DNA of 51,560 nucleotides from assembly GCA_013141455.1 (NCBI GenBank), contig JABFQW010000039.1, positions 1 through 51,560 on the forward strand. The letters are read 5' to 3'. The stretch's first letter is position 1. Each line of letters begins with the position of its first letter. Made by a program: the position numbers and the translations under genes. Positions 1 through 8,491 of the stretch are shown here, in pieces. This DNA is from Bacteroidales bacterium (GTDB taxonomy: Bacteria > Bacteroidota > Bacteroidia > Bacteroidales > F082). Below the pieces are notes generated by a model. That model was not told where the DNA came from and searched no databases. It saw only the letters and a list, made by a program, of their open reading frames with translations.

Positions 1-2
1 GC

Positions 3-74
3 AAAGACAAGCTGAAAGCTAAGTACAAGAAAACCAAAACGAGGGGACAAAAACCCACGAAGAGGCCGAAATAG
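3..74 (+). CDS. C-terminal fragment of an unknown protein (gene starts outside the window)
   Basis: Frame 3 is open from the first complete codon to a TAG at 72-74 and encodes about 23 residues that are very rich in Lys and Arg, including KYKKTKTRGQKPTKRPK at the end. A basic tail like this is common on RNA-binding proteins such as helicases, but nothing in the fragment identifies a family. The other two forward frames stop within the first 20 bases, so if a plus-strand gene enters from the left this is its frame. It could also be chance reading of repeat-rich DNA. Confidence 0.35.
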   Translation, partial: KDKLKAKYKKTKTRGQKPTKRPK

Positions 75-176
75 GAGTTAAAGTGCGGAGTGAACTAAAG
101 TGAACTAAAGTGCGGAGTTGCCTGCCTCGGCGGTACGACGAGGAGCTAAAGTTAAATAAACTCCGAACTCCGAACT
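75..176. repeat. Intergenic repeat cluster with tandem 10-mers and inverted arms
   Basis: The 10-mer TGAACTAAAG occurs twice in tandem at 91-110. It is flanked by two copies of AAGTGCGGAG (81-90 and 108-117). An imperfect inverted partner CTCCGAACTT lies near 167-176, and a CCTCG/CGAGG stem sits between the arms near 126-144. This can fold as a nested hairpin and resembles dispersed intergenic repeats of Bacteroidota. It might also serve as a terminator for the gene on the left. Confidence 0.5.
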
Positions 177-213
177 TCTTTCAAAAACTCCATTTCCTGA
201 TCGAAAAATCACC

Positions 214-221
214 TATCTTTG
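214..221 (+). promoter_or_regulatory. Promoter -7 element for ssrA
   Basis: TATCTTTG fits the Bacteroidota -7 consensus TAnnTTTG and is followed by GCA, as in other promoters of this window. Transcription would begin around 227, giving a precursor with a 5' leader of about 45 nt removed to form mature tmRNA. Confidence 0.55.
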
Positions 222-273
222 CAGCGCAGTTTCGGAATGATTATTGATGGAATTGCACTATTACAAACTATCT

Positions 274-670
274 GGGGCTGACCGGTTTTGACAGCAAGAT
301 GAATGGTTATGTAAGCATACCGAGCCTTGCGGTGACGCTCGTTAATCTTGATCGCAAAATTCAATTGGCGAAAATAATTTTGCTCTCGCTGCATAGTCTG
401 AATCACAGTAAGACTGAGCTTCATCCCGTCACCAGGTGACGAGACGAGACATCCCGCAGGTGGAAACGCCCGATGCCGGCCTGATCACGGGGTGCTAATC
501 AAAGTTGGGATAGTCGTGTAAAAGCTTCGGTTGCATGATAAAATTCAGAAGATAAGTGTTGGATTAGGGTGTTTGTTCCCTTGCCAATGACGAAAATCAA
601 TAACAAAATAAGTATGTAGAAAGCTTGGTTATTCCTTGTTTGGACGAGGGTTCGACTCCCTCCAGTTCCA
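274..670 (+). ncRNA. ssrA: Transfer-messenger RNA (tmRNA)
   Basis: tmRNA rescues stalled ribosomes with SmpB and tags the nascent chain for proteolysis. The 5' end GGGGCTG pairs with CAGTTCC at 663-669 to form the tRNA-like acceptor stem (two G-U pairs), with discriminator A at 670. The CCA end is not encoded. The T arm GAGGG-TTCGACT-CCCTC lies just before the 3' end. An internal tag reading frame at 367-396 encodes GENNFALAA followed by TAG. It ends in ALAA like tags recognised by ClpXP and related proteases. The gene is a one-piece (not permuted) tmRNA. A short reading frame on the opposite strand here is a shadow. Confidence 0.96.
367..396 (+). other. tmRNA tag-peptide reading frame (GENNFALAA, stop TAG)
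   Basis: GGC GAA AAT AAT TTT GCT CTC GCT GCA TAG. The resume codon is read as GGC (Gly). The preceding tmRNA sequence and the ALAA ending match known tag frames, so I am confident of the frame, slightly less of the exact first codon. Confidence 0.9.
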
Positions 671-675
671 CAAAT

Positions 676-713
676 AATGCCTGTAAATCATTGATTTACA
701 GGCATTTTTTTTA
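676..713 (+). terminator. Intrinsic terminator of ssrA
   Basis: Two perfect 15-base arms, AATGCCTGTAAATCA and TGATTTACAGGCATT, are separated by one base and followed by a run of T. The centre opens to give a normal loop. It starts 5 nt after the mature tmRNA end. Confidence 0.9.
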
Positions 714-977
714 TTGGGTAACGGAATAGGTAACGGTTAAATAAATCGAAAATGAAAAATATTTTTGTCTTTGGTAATTCCGCGTAGCGGATACAGTATT
801 GTAAAACATAAAACCCGCTGGAATAATTTACCTCGTAGAGGTTGAACAGCCTATGACTCTTTGGAGTATTTCGATAGGTTCACCGTATCGCTTTGCATTT
901 CTTTTGCGGCTTCTGACATCAGTCAGGTCAGTGGTAAAACCTCTGATTTTCAAAATTATGAATAGTAACCCTTTTGT
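714..977. other. Gene-free stretch with direct repeats and three small GTA/TTTG hairpins
   Basis: No credible gene is seen. The octamer GGTAACGG occurs at 717-724 and 729-736. Three compact stem-loops follow: TCCGC-GTA-GCGGA (779-791), ACCTC-GTA-GAGGT (830-842) and ACTC-TTTG-GAGT (856-867). The last is nested in a wider CCTAT/ATAGG pairing. The block looks like a REP-type dispersed repeat. Confidence 0.5.
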
Positions 978-2318
978 TTAACCGGGGTACTCAATCAGCG
1001 CCTTTTTCACTTCGTCAAACTTCGTAGCGGCGAAGCTTGCGTAAACAGCTTCAAATTTGCGATGGATATCCTCATTGCACAAATTGCCGATGCTGCCTTC
1101 GTGTGTATGGTTCAACTGTTTCGATGGGCTGAATGTTCCATCGGCGATCTGTTGTCCCAGCATTTTGTAGGCATCTCTGAACGGAACACCCTGTAACACA
1201 GCCTCATTCACGGCTTCCACACTGAAAAGATTGTTGTATTTCGGATCGTCAAGAATTGATTCGTTCACAATTACATTTTTAATCATGAAAGTGGCAAGTT
1301 CAAGGATAGATTCCATTTCATCGAATACAGGTAAAAACGATTCCTTGATCAGTTGCATATCTCTGAAATACCCTGATGGCAGGTTGTTCATGGTCATGGT
1401 GATCTCAAACGGCAAAGCCTGGATTCGGTTACAACGTGCCCTGATCAACTCGAAGATATCCGGATTTTTTTTATGCGGCATGATGCTCGATCCGGTCGTC
1501 AGTTCGGTGGGCAAGGAGATGAAATTGAAATTCTGGCTCATATACAGGCACAAATCATTGGCCATGCGGCTAAGTGTCGCTGCCAGGTTCGACAAGGCAA
1601 ATGCTATGATGCGTTCCACTTTTCCACGGCTCATCTGGGCATACACAACATTATAGTTTAAATCATCAAAACCAAGCAATTGGGTTGTTAACCGACGATC
1701 GATCGGAAAGGATGATCCATATCCGGCAGCCGAACCCAATGGATTCTGGTTGTTGATGTTAAAGGCACTTTGCAATACCAGCATATCATCCGTCAGCGCC
1801 TCGGCCCAGGCGCCAAACCATAATCCGAACGACGAGGGCATGGCGATCTGTAAATGGGTGTAACCCGGAAGCAAAACATTTTTGTAAGTCTCACTCTGAA
1901 CTTGTAAAACATCGAAAAGTTTCTTTACAGATTGGCTGAGTGTGATCAGGCTATCACGGGTAAACAAACGCAGATCGACCAATACCTGATCGTTGCGCGA
2001 ACGCCCGCTGTGAACCTTTTTGCCGATATCGCCCAGGCGCTTGGTGAGATTGTATTCAACCTGCGAATGCACGTCTTCGATGCCTTCTTCAATCAAAAAA
2101 CCGCCTTCACCAATTTCCCTGTAAATTTCTGACAAGGCAATTCTTAACGTATGAAGTTCGTTGCTGCTGAGTAATCCCACTTTCCCGAGCATGATACAAT
2201 GCGCGATGGTGCCCATCACATCCGGCCCAGCCAGAAAAAGATCCATCTCACGATCACGCCCGACAGTGAATTTTTCGATTTGTTCATTGATGCTGATCCC
2301 TTTGTCCCAGAGTTTCAT
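978..2318 (-). CDS. argH: Argininosuccinate lyase
   Basis: Cleaves argininosuccinate to arginine and fumarate, the last step of arginine synthesis, in the cytoplasm. The 446-residue protein carries the superfamily signature GSSIMPHKKNP (276-286), the catalytic flexible loop, the HSGRSRNDQ segment near 103-111 and GYTHLQ (152-157), all typical of ArgH. Length is close to the usual 450-460. It is the last gene of the arginine operon, separated from argE by 168 bp that contain a repeat-like hairpin, so it may have weaker coupling or its own promoter. I saw no clear -7 box there. It is a homologue of PurB at 18.7 kb (same fumarase/aspartase superfamily), but the substrate motifs and operon settle the assignment. 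Confidence 0.97.
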   Translation of the reverse strand: MKLWDKGISINEQIEKFTVGRDREMDLFLAGPDVMGTIAHCIMLGKVGLLSSNELHTLRIALSEIYREIGEGGFLIEEGIEDVHSQVEYNLTKRLGDIGKKVHSGRSRNDQVLVDLRLFTRDSLITLSQSVKKLFDVLQVQSETYKNVLLPGYTHLQIAMPSSFGLWFGAWAEALTDDMLVLQSAFNINNQNPLGSAAGYGSSFPIDRRLTTQLLGFDDLNYNVVYAQMSRGKVERIIAFALSNLAATLSRMANDLCLYMSQNFNFISLPTELTTGSSIMPHKKNPDIFELIRARCNRIQALPFEITMTMNNLPSGYFRDMQLIKESFLPVFDEMESILELATFMIKNVIVNESILDDPKYNNLFSVEAVNEAVLQGVPFRDAYKMLGQQIADGTFSPSKQLNHTHEGSIGNLCNEDIHRKFEAVYASFAATKFDEVKKALIEYPG

Positions 2319-2422
2319 GTTGATGCGAGTTTATGTTTTATTGATAAATTCTAAGAGCGATGATTTCAGATAATTGTGTAACTAATTTAATATCATCTAC
2401 ATAAATAAGTTAAACTGTTATA

Positions 2423-2447
2423 GGCTTCGACTACGCTCAGCCTGACA
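2423..2447. repeat. Short REP-like element between argE and argH
   Basis: The sequence starts GGCTTCGACTACGCTCAGCC and ends CTGACA. GGCT and AGCC can pair. Its reverse complement begins TGTCAGGCTGAG, the same 12-mer found at 49138-49149, so it looks like a dispersed repeat. Confidence 0.45.
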
Positions 2448-2486
2448 TTGGTTTGGGAATATTTTTTTTGCTCTGCTTCTGTAAAA

Positions 2487-3593
2487 TTATTCATCCTCCT
2501 GCTTTTGATTCCTTTCATATTTCACTTCAAAGTTTTCAACCATCATTTCGATCAACCGAATGTAGGTTTCGATTCCGTTTTTCAGTTCAGCGAGTTCGAT
2601 ATATTCGTCCGCGGTGTGCGAACGGGCCGAGTCACCCGGTCCCATTTTGACTGATGTGTAAGGCATCACGGCCTGATCAGATGTGGTTGGCGACCCGTAA
2701 CATGGGATATGCATCTGACGTGCAGCCTTCACAAAAGGATGGTCAGGATGAATAAACGATGAATTGAGCCGCAATGACCGGGCTTCCGTTTCGCAATTGA
2801 CATGATCACGAATGATTTGCAGGGCCTGGCTGTTCGAATAAAATTCGTTGGTACGCACATCAACCACAAAGTTGCAGGCATCGGGAACCACATTATGCTG
2901 TATCCCGGCATTGATCTGGGTCACACTCATTTTCACCGGACCAAGCACATCCGATGTCTTTTCGAAATGATAATTGCGGAACCATTCGATATCGGTGAGG
3001 GCCTCGTAAATGGCGTTCAAACCTTCGTTGCGCGCCGCGTGACCCGAACGGCCTTTGGCTTTGCAATCCAACACCATCAGGCCTTTCTCGGCAATGGCAA
3101 GTTCCATTTTTGTGGGTTCGCCAACAATGGCCAGATCAATGTTGCCAAGGCGATCCACTATACTTTCAATACCGTGATGTCCCGAAATTTCTTCCTCGGC
3201 GGTGGCAGCGAAAATGAGATTCAAGGGAATGGATTTCTGTTGACTGAAATACAGGAAAGTCGCCATCAACGACACCAGCGGAGCGCCGGCATCGTTGCTG
3301 CCAAGTCCGTAAAGTCGGCCATTCGATTCGGTGGGAGAGTAAGGATCGAAAGTCCAGCTTGACGATGGTTTCACGGTATCGGTATGCGAATTGAGCAAGA
3401 GCGTGAAACGACCTGCACGAAAATCGGGATGAACAAACCAGAGGTTGTTCAGGTGTCGGTTAACCCTGATTCGCTTCGATTCCATAAAATTGCTGATCAC
3501 CCCGGCAACATTTTCTTCCTGTTTGCTTGGCGATGGGGTGGCAATCAGCTCTTTTAGCAGGGTCAGTGCCTGCTCGTATAATTCTTCGGTCAT
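2487..3593 (-). CDS. argE: N-acyl-ornithine deacylase, M20 metallopeptidase family (ArgE-like)
   Basis: Removes the acyl group from N-acetyl- or N-succinyl-ornithine (or -citrulline), releasing the product for the later steps. The 368-residue M20 protein shows the metal-site motifs HTDTV (about 70-74), GSNDAGAP (about 97-104, where many M20 enzymes have DxK) and the EEE acid pair with catalytic base (about 132-134). The position between argB and argH fixes its pathway. Bacteroides fragilis is known to use succinylated intermediates. The sequence alone does not tell acetyl from succinyl here. Its ATG overlaps the argB stop in ATGA, so the two are translationally coupled. Confidence 0.9.
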   Translation of the reverse strand: MTEELYEQALTLLKELIATPSPSKQEENVAGVISNFMESKRIRVNRHLNNLWFVHPDFRAGRFTLLLNSHTDTVKPSSSWTFDPYSPTESNGRLYGLGSNDAGAPLVSLMATFLYFSQQKSIPLNLIFAATAEEEISGHHGIESIVDRLGNIDLAIVGEPTKMELAIAEKGLMVLDCKAKGRSGHAARNEGLNAIYEALTDIEWFRNYHFEKTSDVLGPVKMSVTQINAGIQHNVVPDACNFVVDVRTNEFYSNSQALQIIRDHVNCETEARSLRLNSSFIHPDHPFVKAARQMHIPCYGSPTTSDQAVMPYTSVKMGPGDSARSHTADEYIELAELKNGIETYIRLIEMMVENFEVKYERNQKQEDE

Positions 3594-4360
3594 AGTTTTA
3601 ATTTAGTCCCTTGGTTGTGGCTATCCATTTTCTGATTCGTGATCCAAACTTCATTCACCCCTGATTCGAGCGCCCTGAAGCAGTTGTCAAGTTTTGGTAT
3701 CATTCCGGAGTGAATGATGTTTTCTGATCTGTATTTTTCGTATAACGCTATGTTTAGCAGTGGTATAACTGAATTATTGTCATTTGGATCAGACAGCACC
3801 CCGTCTTTTTCGAAACAGTAAATTAAAGTGACCATGAAGCAGGCCGACAGCGCCGATGCGATGGCTGAGGCGATGGTATCGGCATTCGTGTTCAGCAGAT
3901 TTCCCGCTCCATCGTGTGTTAATGGCGCGATAACAGGGACAATATCCTGAAGCAGAATCTTTTGCAACGTTTCACCATTCACCCTGGTGATGTCACCCAC
4001 CCATCCGAAATCGATATCTGTAACAAGGCGTTTTTTTGCCCGGATGATATCCAGGTCGGCGCCCGTGATTCCAAGGGCGTTACACCCGATACTTTGCAGG
4101 AAGGCAACACTGTTTTTGTTGATAAGGCCGCCATACACCATGGTTACCACTTCCAGCATGGCCCGGTCGGTGATCCGTCGCCCATCGGCCATCTTTGTTT
4201 CGATACCCAACTGTCCGGCGATTTGGGTGGCAGTGCGGCCCCCGCCATGCACAAGCATTTTATATCCTTCAATCGAATGGAACCGGTGCAGAAATTCTGC
4301 GAATGATTCCGGGTCTTCGAGAACCGCCCCGCCAACTTTCACAATAGTCAGTTTCATCAT
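3590..4360 (-). CDS. argB: N-acetylglutamate kinase (or succinyl-glutamate kinase)
   Basis: Phosphorylates the gamma-carboxyl of N-acylglutamate, the second step of the pathway. The 256-residue amino acid kinase has the N-terminal KVGGAVLEDP nucleotide loop, the VHGGGRTATQIAGQLGIE substrate loop (about 38-55) and MVYGGLINKNSVA, all typical of ArgB. Either of two adjacent Met codons may start it. Only 4 bp separate it from argD and it overlaps argE by 4 bp. Whether the acyl group is acetyl or succinyl depends on the organism's carbamoyltransferase, which is not in this window. Confidence 0.95.
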   Translation of the reverse strand: MMKLTIVKVGGAVLEDPESFAEFLHRFHSIEGYKMLVHGGGRTATQIAGQLGIETKMADGRRITDRAMLEVVTMVYGGLINKNSVAFLQSIGCNALGITGADLDIIRAKKRLVTDIDFGWVGDITRVNGETLQKILLQDIVPVIAPLTHDGAGNLLNTNADTIASAIASALSACFMVTLIYCFEKDGVLSDPNDNNSVIPLLNIALYEKYRSENIIHSGMIPKLDNCFRALESGVNEVWITNQKMDSHNQGTKLKL

Positions 4361-4364
4361 GGTT

Positions 4365-5498
4365 TCAGTTCAGGTTTTCTGTGATGATTTTGAGCGAATC
4401 GATCAAATGGTCAATCTCGGCAATGGTGATACAGAGTGGAGGCAGGAGCCTGAGCGTATTTTTTCCACTATAACCGGTGAAAATATGGTGGTCGAACAAT
4501 AATTTTCTGCGGATGTCCACTATCTCCGGCTCAAACTCGAGGCCGATCATCAATCCCAGACCCCTTATCGATTTAACGCCTTTGATCTCGCGGGCGCGGT
4601 GTTTCAGGTATGCACCTGTGGTTGCAGCGTTTTTGATAAGTTGTTCGTTTTCAAAAACATCGAGCACTGATTGAGCAGCCGCACAGGCAAGGTGGTTGCC
4701 TCCAAACGTGGTTCCCAACAAACCCGGTGATGCCTCAATGGCAGGTGATATCAACACACCCGCGACCGGGAATCCATTCCCCATCCCTTTGGCAACCGTG
4801 ATGAGGTCTGGCCGGATACCGGCAAACTGGTGGGCAAAAAATTTGCCACTTCGTCCATAGCCCGACTGTATTTCGTCAAGAATCAACAGGGTTCCGGTTT
4901 GGGTGCAAATTTCAAGTAGACCGGTCAGAAAAGTATTATCGGGAACATGAATGCCCCCCACACCCTGGATTCCTTCGATGATTACCGCTGCCACATCGCC
5001 TTTCGAAAGAATTGATTTTGTTGTTTCCAAATCGTCCAACCCGACAAATTCCACCTGATGGGAAGCGTTGAAAGGCGAGATTATCGAAGGATTATCAGTC
5101 ACCGCAACAGTACCCGAAGTACGACCATGAAATGCTTTTTTATATGCAAGGACTTTGTGGCGTTTGTTGGTGAAGGAGGCAAGTTTCAGTGCGTTTTCGT
5201 TGGCTTCGGCGCCCGAGTTGCAAAAGAAAAAGGTATAATCGTGGTAGCCCGATAAGCGGCCAAGTTTTTCGGCCACCTTGTTTTGCAACTGATTCAAAAC
5301 TGAATTACTATAAAAACCAATGTTCTGTAGCTGATCGCTGATGGTTTTGATATAATGCGGATGCGAATGCCCGATCGAAATCACAGCATGACCACCATAG
5401 AAATCGAGGTATTGGGTTCCGTTTTTGTCCCAGACTGAACAGCCTTTCGCCTTCACTGGCTCAATCTCATAAAGGGGGTAAACATCGAATAGTTTCAT
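4365..5498 (-). CDS. argD: Acetylornithine (or succinylornithine) aminotransferase
   Basis: PLP-dependent class III transaminase that converts N-acylglutamate semialdehyde to N-acylornithine. In 377 residues it shows the PLP phosphate motif NSGAEANENALK (94-105), the LDEIQSG aspartate (D208) that holds the pyridine nitrogen, and the Schiff-base lysine in TVAKGMGNG (K237). Length is slightly short for the family but complete. It sits 12 bp after argC and 4 bp before argB on the same strand. In many Bacteroidota clusters an argF-type carbamoyltransferase lies next to argD. It is missing here. Confidence 0.95.
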   Translation of the reverse strand: MKLFDVYPLYEIEPVKAKGCSVWDKNGTQYLDFYGGHAVISIGHSHPHYIKTISDQLQNIGFYSNSVLNQLQNKVAEKLGRLSGYHDYTFFFCNSGAEANENALKLASFTNKRHKVLAYKKAFHGRTSGTVAVTDNPSIISPFNASHQVEFVGLDDLETTKSILSKGDVAAVIIEGIQGVGGIHVPDNTFLTGLLEICTQTGTLLILDEIQSGYGRSGKFFAHQFAGIRPDLITVAKGMGNGFPVAGVLISPAIEASPGLLGTTFGGNHLACAAAQSVLDVFENEQLIKNAATTGAYLKHRAREIKGVKSIRGLGLMIGLEFEPEIVDIRRKLLFDHHIFTGYSGKNTLRLLPPLCITIAEIDHLIDSLKIITENLN

Positions 5499-5510
5499 TG
5501 TGTTTGTGAT

Positions 5511-6476
5511 TTAAAATGCCACAGCTTTTAGATGTAAACCTGTATCTTCCGGAAACCCTGACATCAGGTTCATGTTTTGAACCGCCTGTCCTGAAGCGCC
5601 TTTGATAAGATTATCAATCAGACTGATAATCAAAAGTTTGTTGTCAATTTTCTCGGGATAGAGGATGCATTTGTTTGTGTTGATCACCTGTTTCAGGCTT
5701 GGATTTCGATCCGAAAGTATAACAAACGGATGCTCCTGGTAAAAGGCGTCATACAATTCGATCGCTTCTTCCGTTGAAATGGAACAGGAAGTATAAATAC
5801 TTGATAATATGCCTCTTGTAAAGTCGCCCCGGACAGGAATCAGGTTCAGCTCATTTTGGAAGGCCGGCTGGAATTTCTTCAGACTCATCGAAATTTCGGT
5901 CAGATGCTGATGGCGAAAGGGTTTGTAAACCGAGATATTGTTGTTTCGCCAGCTGAAATGGGATGTTTCGCTGAGCGATTGCCCGGCACCTGTTGAACCC
6001 GTGATGGCTGTTATGTGGATGTCGTTCTGTAATAATCCGGCCTTGGCTAAGGGTAACAAGGCGAGTTCAATTGAGGTGGCAAAACAACCAGGATTGGCGA
6101 TTTTTGTTGCTGTCCTGATTTTTTCGCGCTGAAGTTCGGGCAAGCCATACACAAATCCATCGGTCTCGGTACGGAAATCCTGGCTCAGGTCAATGATTTT
6201 CAGTCCTTCCGGTAATCGATTATTTTTAAGATAACTCACCGATTGTCCGTGACCCTTGCAAAGGAAAAGCACATCAGCCTTGTTGGGGTCAATTTTTCCG
6301 AAGCGCAGTTCTGTCTCACCAAGTAAGTCGGTATGAACCGACGTTACCGCCTGTCCCTCGTGGCTTTCACTGTTAACGTAACTTATTTCTACCTGAGGGT
6401 GATTGATCAGGATACGCAACAGCTCGCCAGCTGTGTATCCTGCCCCACCTTCGATGGCAATCTTTATTTTTTTCAT
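5511..6476 (-). CDS. argC: N-acetyl-gamma-glutamyl-phosphate reductase
   Basis: NADPH-dependent reductase making N-acylglutamate semialdehyde. The N-terminus MKKIKIAIEGGAGYTAGELL is the expected Rossmann GxxGYTGxEL-type motif (an A replaces the second G), and the catalytic cysteine is C131 in ANPGCFATS. I start at the ATG at 6476 (321 residues). The reading frame can be extended three codons to a TTG, but that start is less likely and adds nothing to the fold. It is 34 bp downstream of argG and 12 bp upstream of argD in the operon. Confidence 0.95.
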   Translation of the reverse strand: MKKIKIAIEGGAGYTAGELLRILINHPQVEISYVNSESHEGQAVTSVHTDLLGETELRFGKIDPNKADVLFLCKGHGQSVSYLKNNRLPEGLKIIDLSQDFRTETDGFVYGLPELQREKIRTATKIANPGCFATSIELALLPLAKAGLLQNDIHITAITGSTGAGQSLSETSHFSWRNNNISVYKPFRHQHLTEISMSLKKFQPAFQNELNLIPVRGDFTRGILSSIYTSCSISTEEAIELYDAFYQEHPFVILSDRNPSLKQVINTNKCILYPEKIDNKLLIISLIDNLIKGASGQAVQNMNLMSGFPEDTGLHLKAVAF

Positions 6477-6510
6477 TTTATACAAGGGTTTGTCGATTCA
6501 ATAGTGCTGT

Positions 6511-7731
6511 CTATCTATTGTCTGACAATGCGTTAGTATCATTTACCGATTGATATATACGGAGTTGGTTCCCTAAGATTTTTGTAAATCCTTTCACATC
6601 ATCGCCGGTCCAGCCGGAATTCATCTCTCCATAGGTACCGAATCCTGAGTTCATCAGGTCGAAATTGCTACTGATGCCTTGAATATCAAAATGATAGGAT
6701 TTGAGCCGGATCGTGACTTCACCCGTGATATGTTGTTGCGTATCGTCTAAAAATTTCTCAATATTACGCATCACCGGGTCCAGATACTGACCTTCGTGCA
6801 GCAACATGCCATACCAGTTCGCCAGTTGTTCTTTCCAATAGGATTGCCATTTGGTAAGTACATGCTTTTCAAGGGCATGGTGTGCTTTGATGATGATGAG
6901 GGAGGCTGCTGCCTCGAAACCTACACGGCCTTTGATGCCAATGATGGTGTCGCCGATGTGCATATCACGGCCGATGGCATGGGCAGATGCGATCCGTTCG
7001 ATTTCCCTGATGGCTGCCTGTACCTGAGAATACGCGATGCCATTGACTTTTGTTATTTCACCTGCTTCGAAGGTGATGGTCATGATTTCATCTTCGAAGT
7101 TTTGAATCTGACTCGGATAGGCCGTTTCGGGCAGGGGCAGATTGGAAGTGAGTGTTTCTTTTCCACCGATACTGGTTCCCCACAGACCTTTGTTGATGGA
7201 GTATTCCAGTTTTTTCCAGTCGGCATGGACGCCTTTGTTTTTCAGATATTCGATTTCAGCATCGCGTGAGAGACGAAGCTCACGGATAGGGGTGATGATC
7301 TGAATTTCGGGTACCAGACTCATGAAAATCAGGTCGAAACGCACCTGGTCGTTACCGGCTCCGGTGCTGCCATGCGCAATATATTTCGCACCGGTTCCCC
7401 GGGCGTAACGGGCAATAGCCATCGCCTGAAGCGTACGTTCGGAACTCACCGAAAGGGGATAGGTGCTGTTTTTCAACACATTTCCAAAAATCATATAACG
7501 GATATAATTCTTGTAATATTCGTCTTCGACATCGAGCACGGTGTGCGAGCAAACGCCAAGCGTCAGGGCTCTTTCTTCAATGTCATTTAATTCTTCTGCC
7601 GTGAATCCTCCGGTGTTTACAATGACTGAATGAACCTCAAGGCCCTTGTCGTCGCTGAGGTATTTCACACAGAAGGATGTATCGAGTCCTCCACTAAAAG
7701 CAAGCACCACTTTGTCTTTCATCTTTTGCAT
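6511..7731 (-). CDS. argG: Argininosuccinate synthase
   Basis: ATP-dependent condensation of citrulline and aspartate. The 406-residue protein begins with the PP-loop motif KVVLAFSGGLDTSF, carries STGAGNDQVRFDL (substrate-binding segment, about 121-133) and the SIGGKETLTSN stretch, as in other ArgG. Two in-frame ATG codons, three codons apart, can start it. The second places the PP-loop four residues from the N-terminus. It lies 18 bp after the GNAT gene and 34 bp before argC, so it is part of the argR-led operon. Confidence 0.96.
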   Translation of the reverse strand: MQKMKDKVVLAFSGGLDTSFCVKYLSDDKGLEVHSVIVNTGGFTAEELNDIEERALTLGVCSHTVLDVEDEYYKNYIRYMIFGNVLKNSTYPLSVSSERTLQAMAIARYARGTGAKYIAHGSTGAGNDQVRFDLIFMSLVPEIQIITPIRELRLSRDAEIEYLKNKGVHADWKKLEYSINKGLWGTSIGGKETLTSNLPLPETAYPSQIQNFEDEIMTITFEAGEITKVNGIAYSQVQAAIREIERIASAHAIGRDMHIGDTIIGIKGRVGFEAAASLIIIKAHHALEKHVLTKWQSYWKEQLANWYGMLLHEGQYLDPVMRNIEKFLDDTQQHITGEVTIRLKSYHFDIQGISSNFDLMNSGFGTYGEMNSGWTGDDVKGFTKILGNQLRIYQSVNDTNALSDNR

Positions 7732-7749
7732 TTGGTTAAAAAATCAGAG

Positions 7750-8460
7750 TTATTTTAATTGTGTTATGTTTCGATTCGAAGTTGTGGTTGCAGTATTGAA
7801 TTTCCCGACTTTCTTCAGCTTATTCAGGCGCAGCAGAACATGCTGTTTGAATCGGAACCATCTGCTGTAAACCTGTAACGAATGTTCATGAATTGGTGGA
7901 TTGACTGCGATTTCGGTTTTATCAGCTTTCCAAACCGGGTCGAATAACATGCCTGTGCAAAGACAGTGTTTTCGTTCGGTGCGTTGCAATATATCGTAGT
8001 TAACACACGATTGGCAGCCTTTCCAGAAGTCGTTGTCGGAGGTGAGTTCCGAAAATGTAACCGGGCGATAACCGAGTTCGCTGTTGATTTTCATGACGGC
8101 CAGACCGGTTGTGAGACCGAATATTTTGGCATCGGGATATCGTTGTCTTGAATAATCAAAAGCAGCCTGTTTGATGAGTTTGGCAACGCCTTTCCCACGG
8201 TATTCTTCCTTCACAATCAATCCTGAGTTGGCTACAAATTGCTTGTTGCCCCAGGTTTCGATATAACAAAACCCGGCGAATTTGCCGTTATTGATCGCGA
8301 TGATGGCTTTCCCTTCGCTGATTTTGGCCTCGATATATTGTGGATCACGCTTTGCAATGCCGGTTCCCCTCACCCTGGCCGAATCGGAGATGGTATTGAT
8401 TATTTCGGGTATATACTGAAAGTGCTGAGTGTCAGCTACACTTACTTGTAACGAATTCAT
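7750..8460 (-). CDS. GNAT-family acyltransferase in the arginine operon, candidate first-step enzyme
   Basis: A 236-residue protein with a GNAT core: VANSGLIVKEEYRGKGVAKLIKQAA is the beta4/alpha3 acyl-CoA pyrophosphate loop (V-x3-RGKGVA), followed by the KIFGLTTGLAVMKINSELGY region that resembles the ArgA-like N-acetylglutamate synthase C-terminus. The second half has paired cysteines (CQSC and CLC) and a basic tail not needed for the fold. It sits between argR and argG with 31 bp and 18 bp gaps, so it is surely co-transcribed with the pathway. The operon has no argJ or classical argA, so I infer that this enzyme makes N-acetyl- or N-succinyl-glutamate. The family call is firm, the substrate is not proven. 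Confidence 0.8.
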   Translation of the reverse strand: MNSLQVSVADTQHFQYIPEIINTISDSARVRGTGIAKRDPQYIEAKISEGKAIIAINNGKFAGFCYIETWGNKQFVANSGLIVKEEYRGKGVAKLIKQAAFDYSRQRYPDAKIFGLTTGLAVMKINSELGYRPVTFSELTSDNDFWKGCQSCVNYDILQRTERKHCLCTGMLFDPVWKADKTEIAVNPPIHEHSLQVYSRWFRFKQHVLLRLNKLKKVGKFNTATTTSNRNITQLK

Positions 8461-8491
8461 GTTTAAATGGGTTATTGGCAGAAAAAATTAC

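Noticed and set aside
209-424. Minus-strand reading frame of 71 codons
   Set aside because: It lies across the promoter and 5' half of the tmRNA gene.
3987-4502. Plus-strand reading frame of 171 codons
   Set aside because: It is antisense to argB and argD, whose products are clearly recognised.
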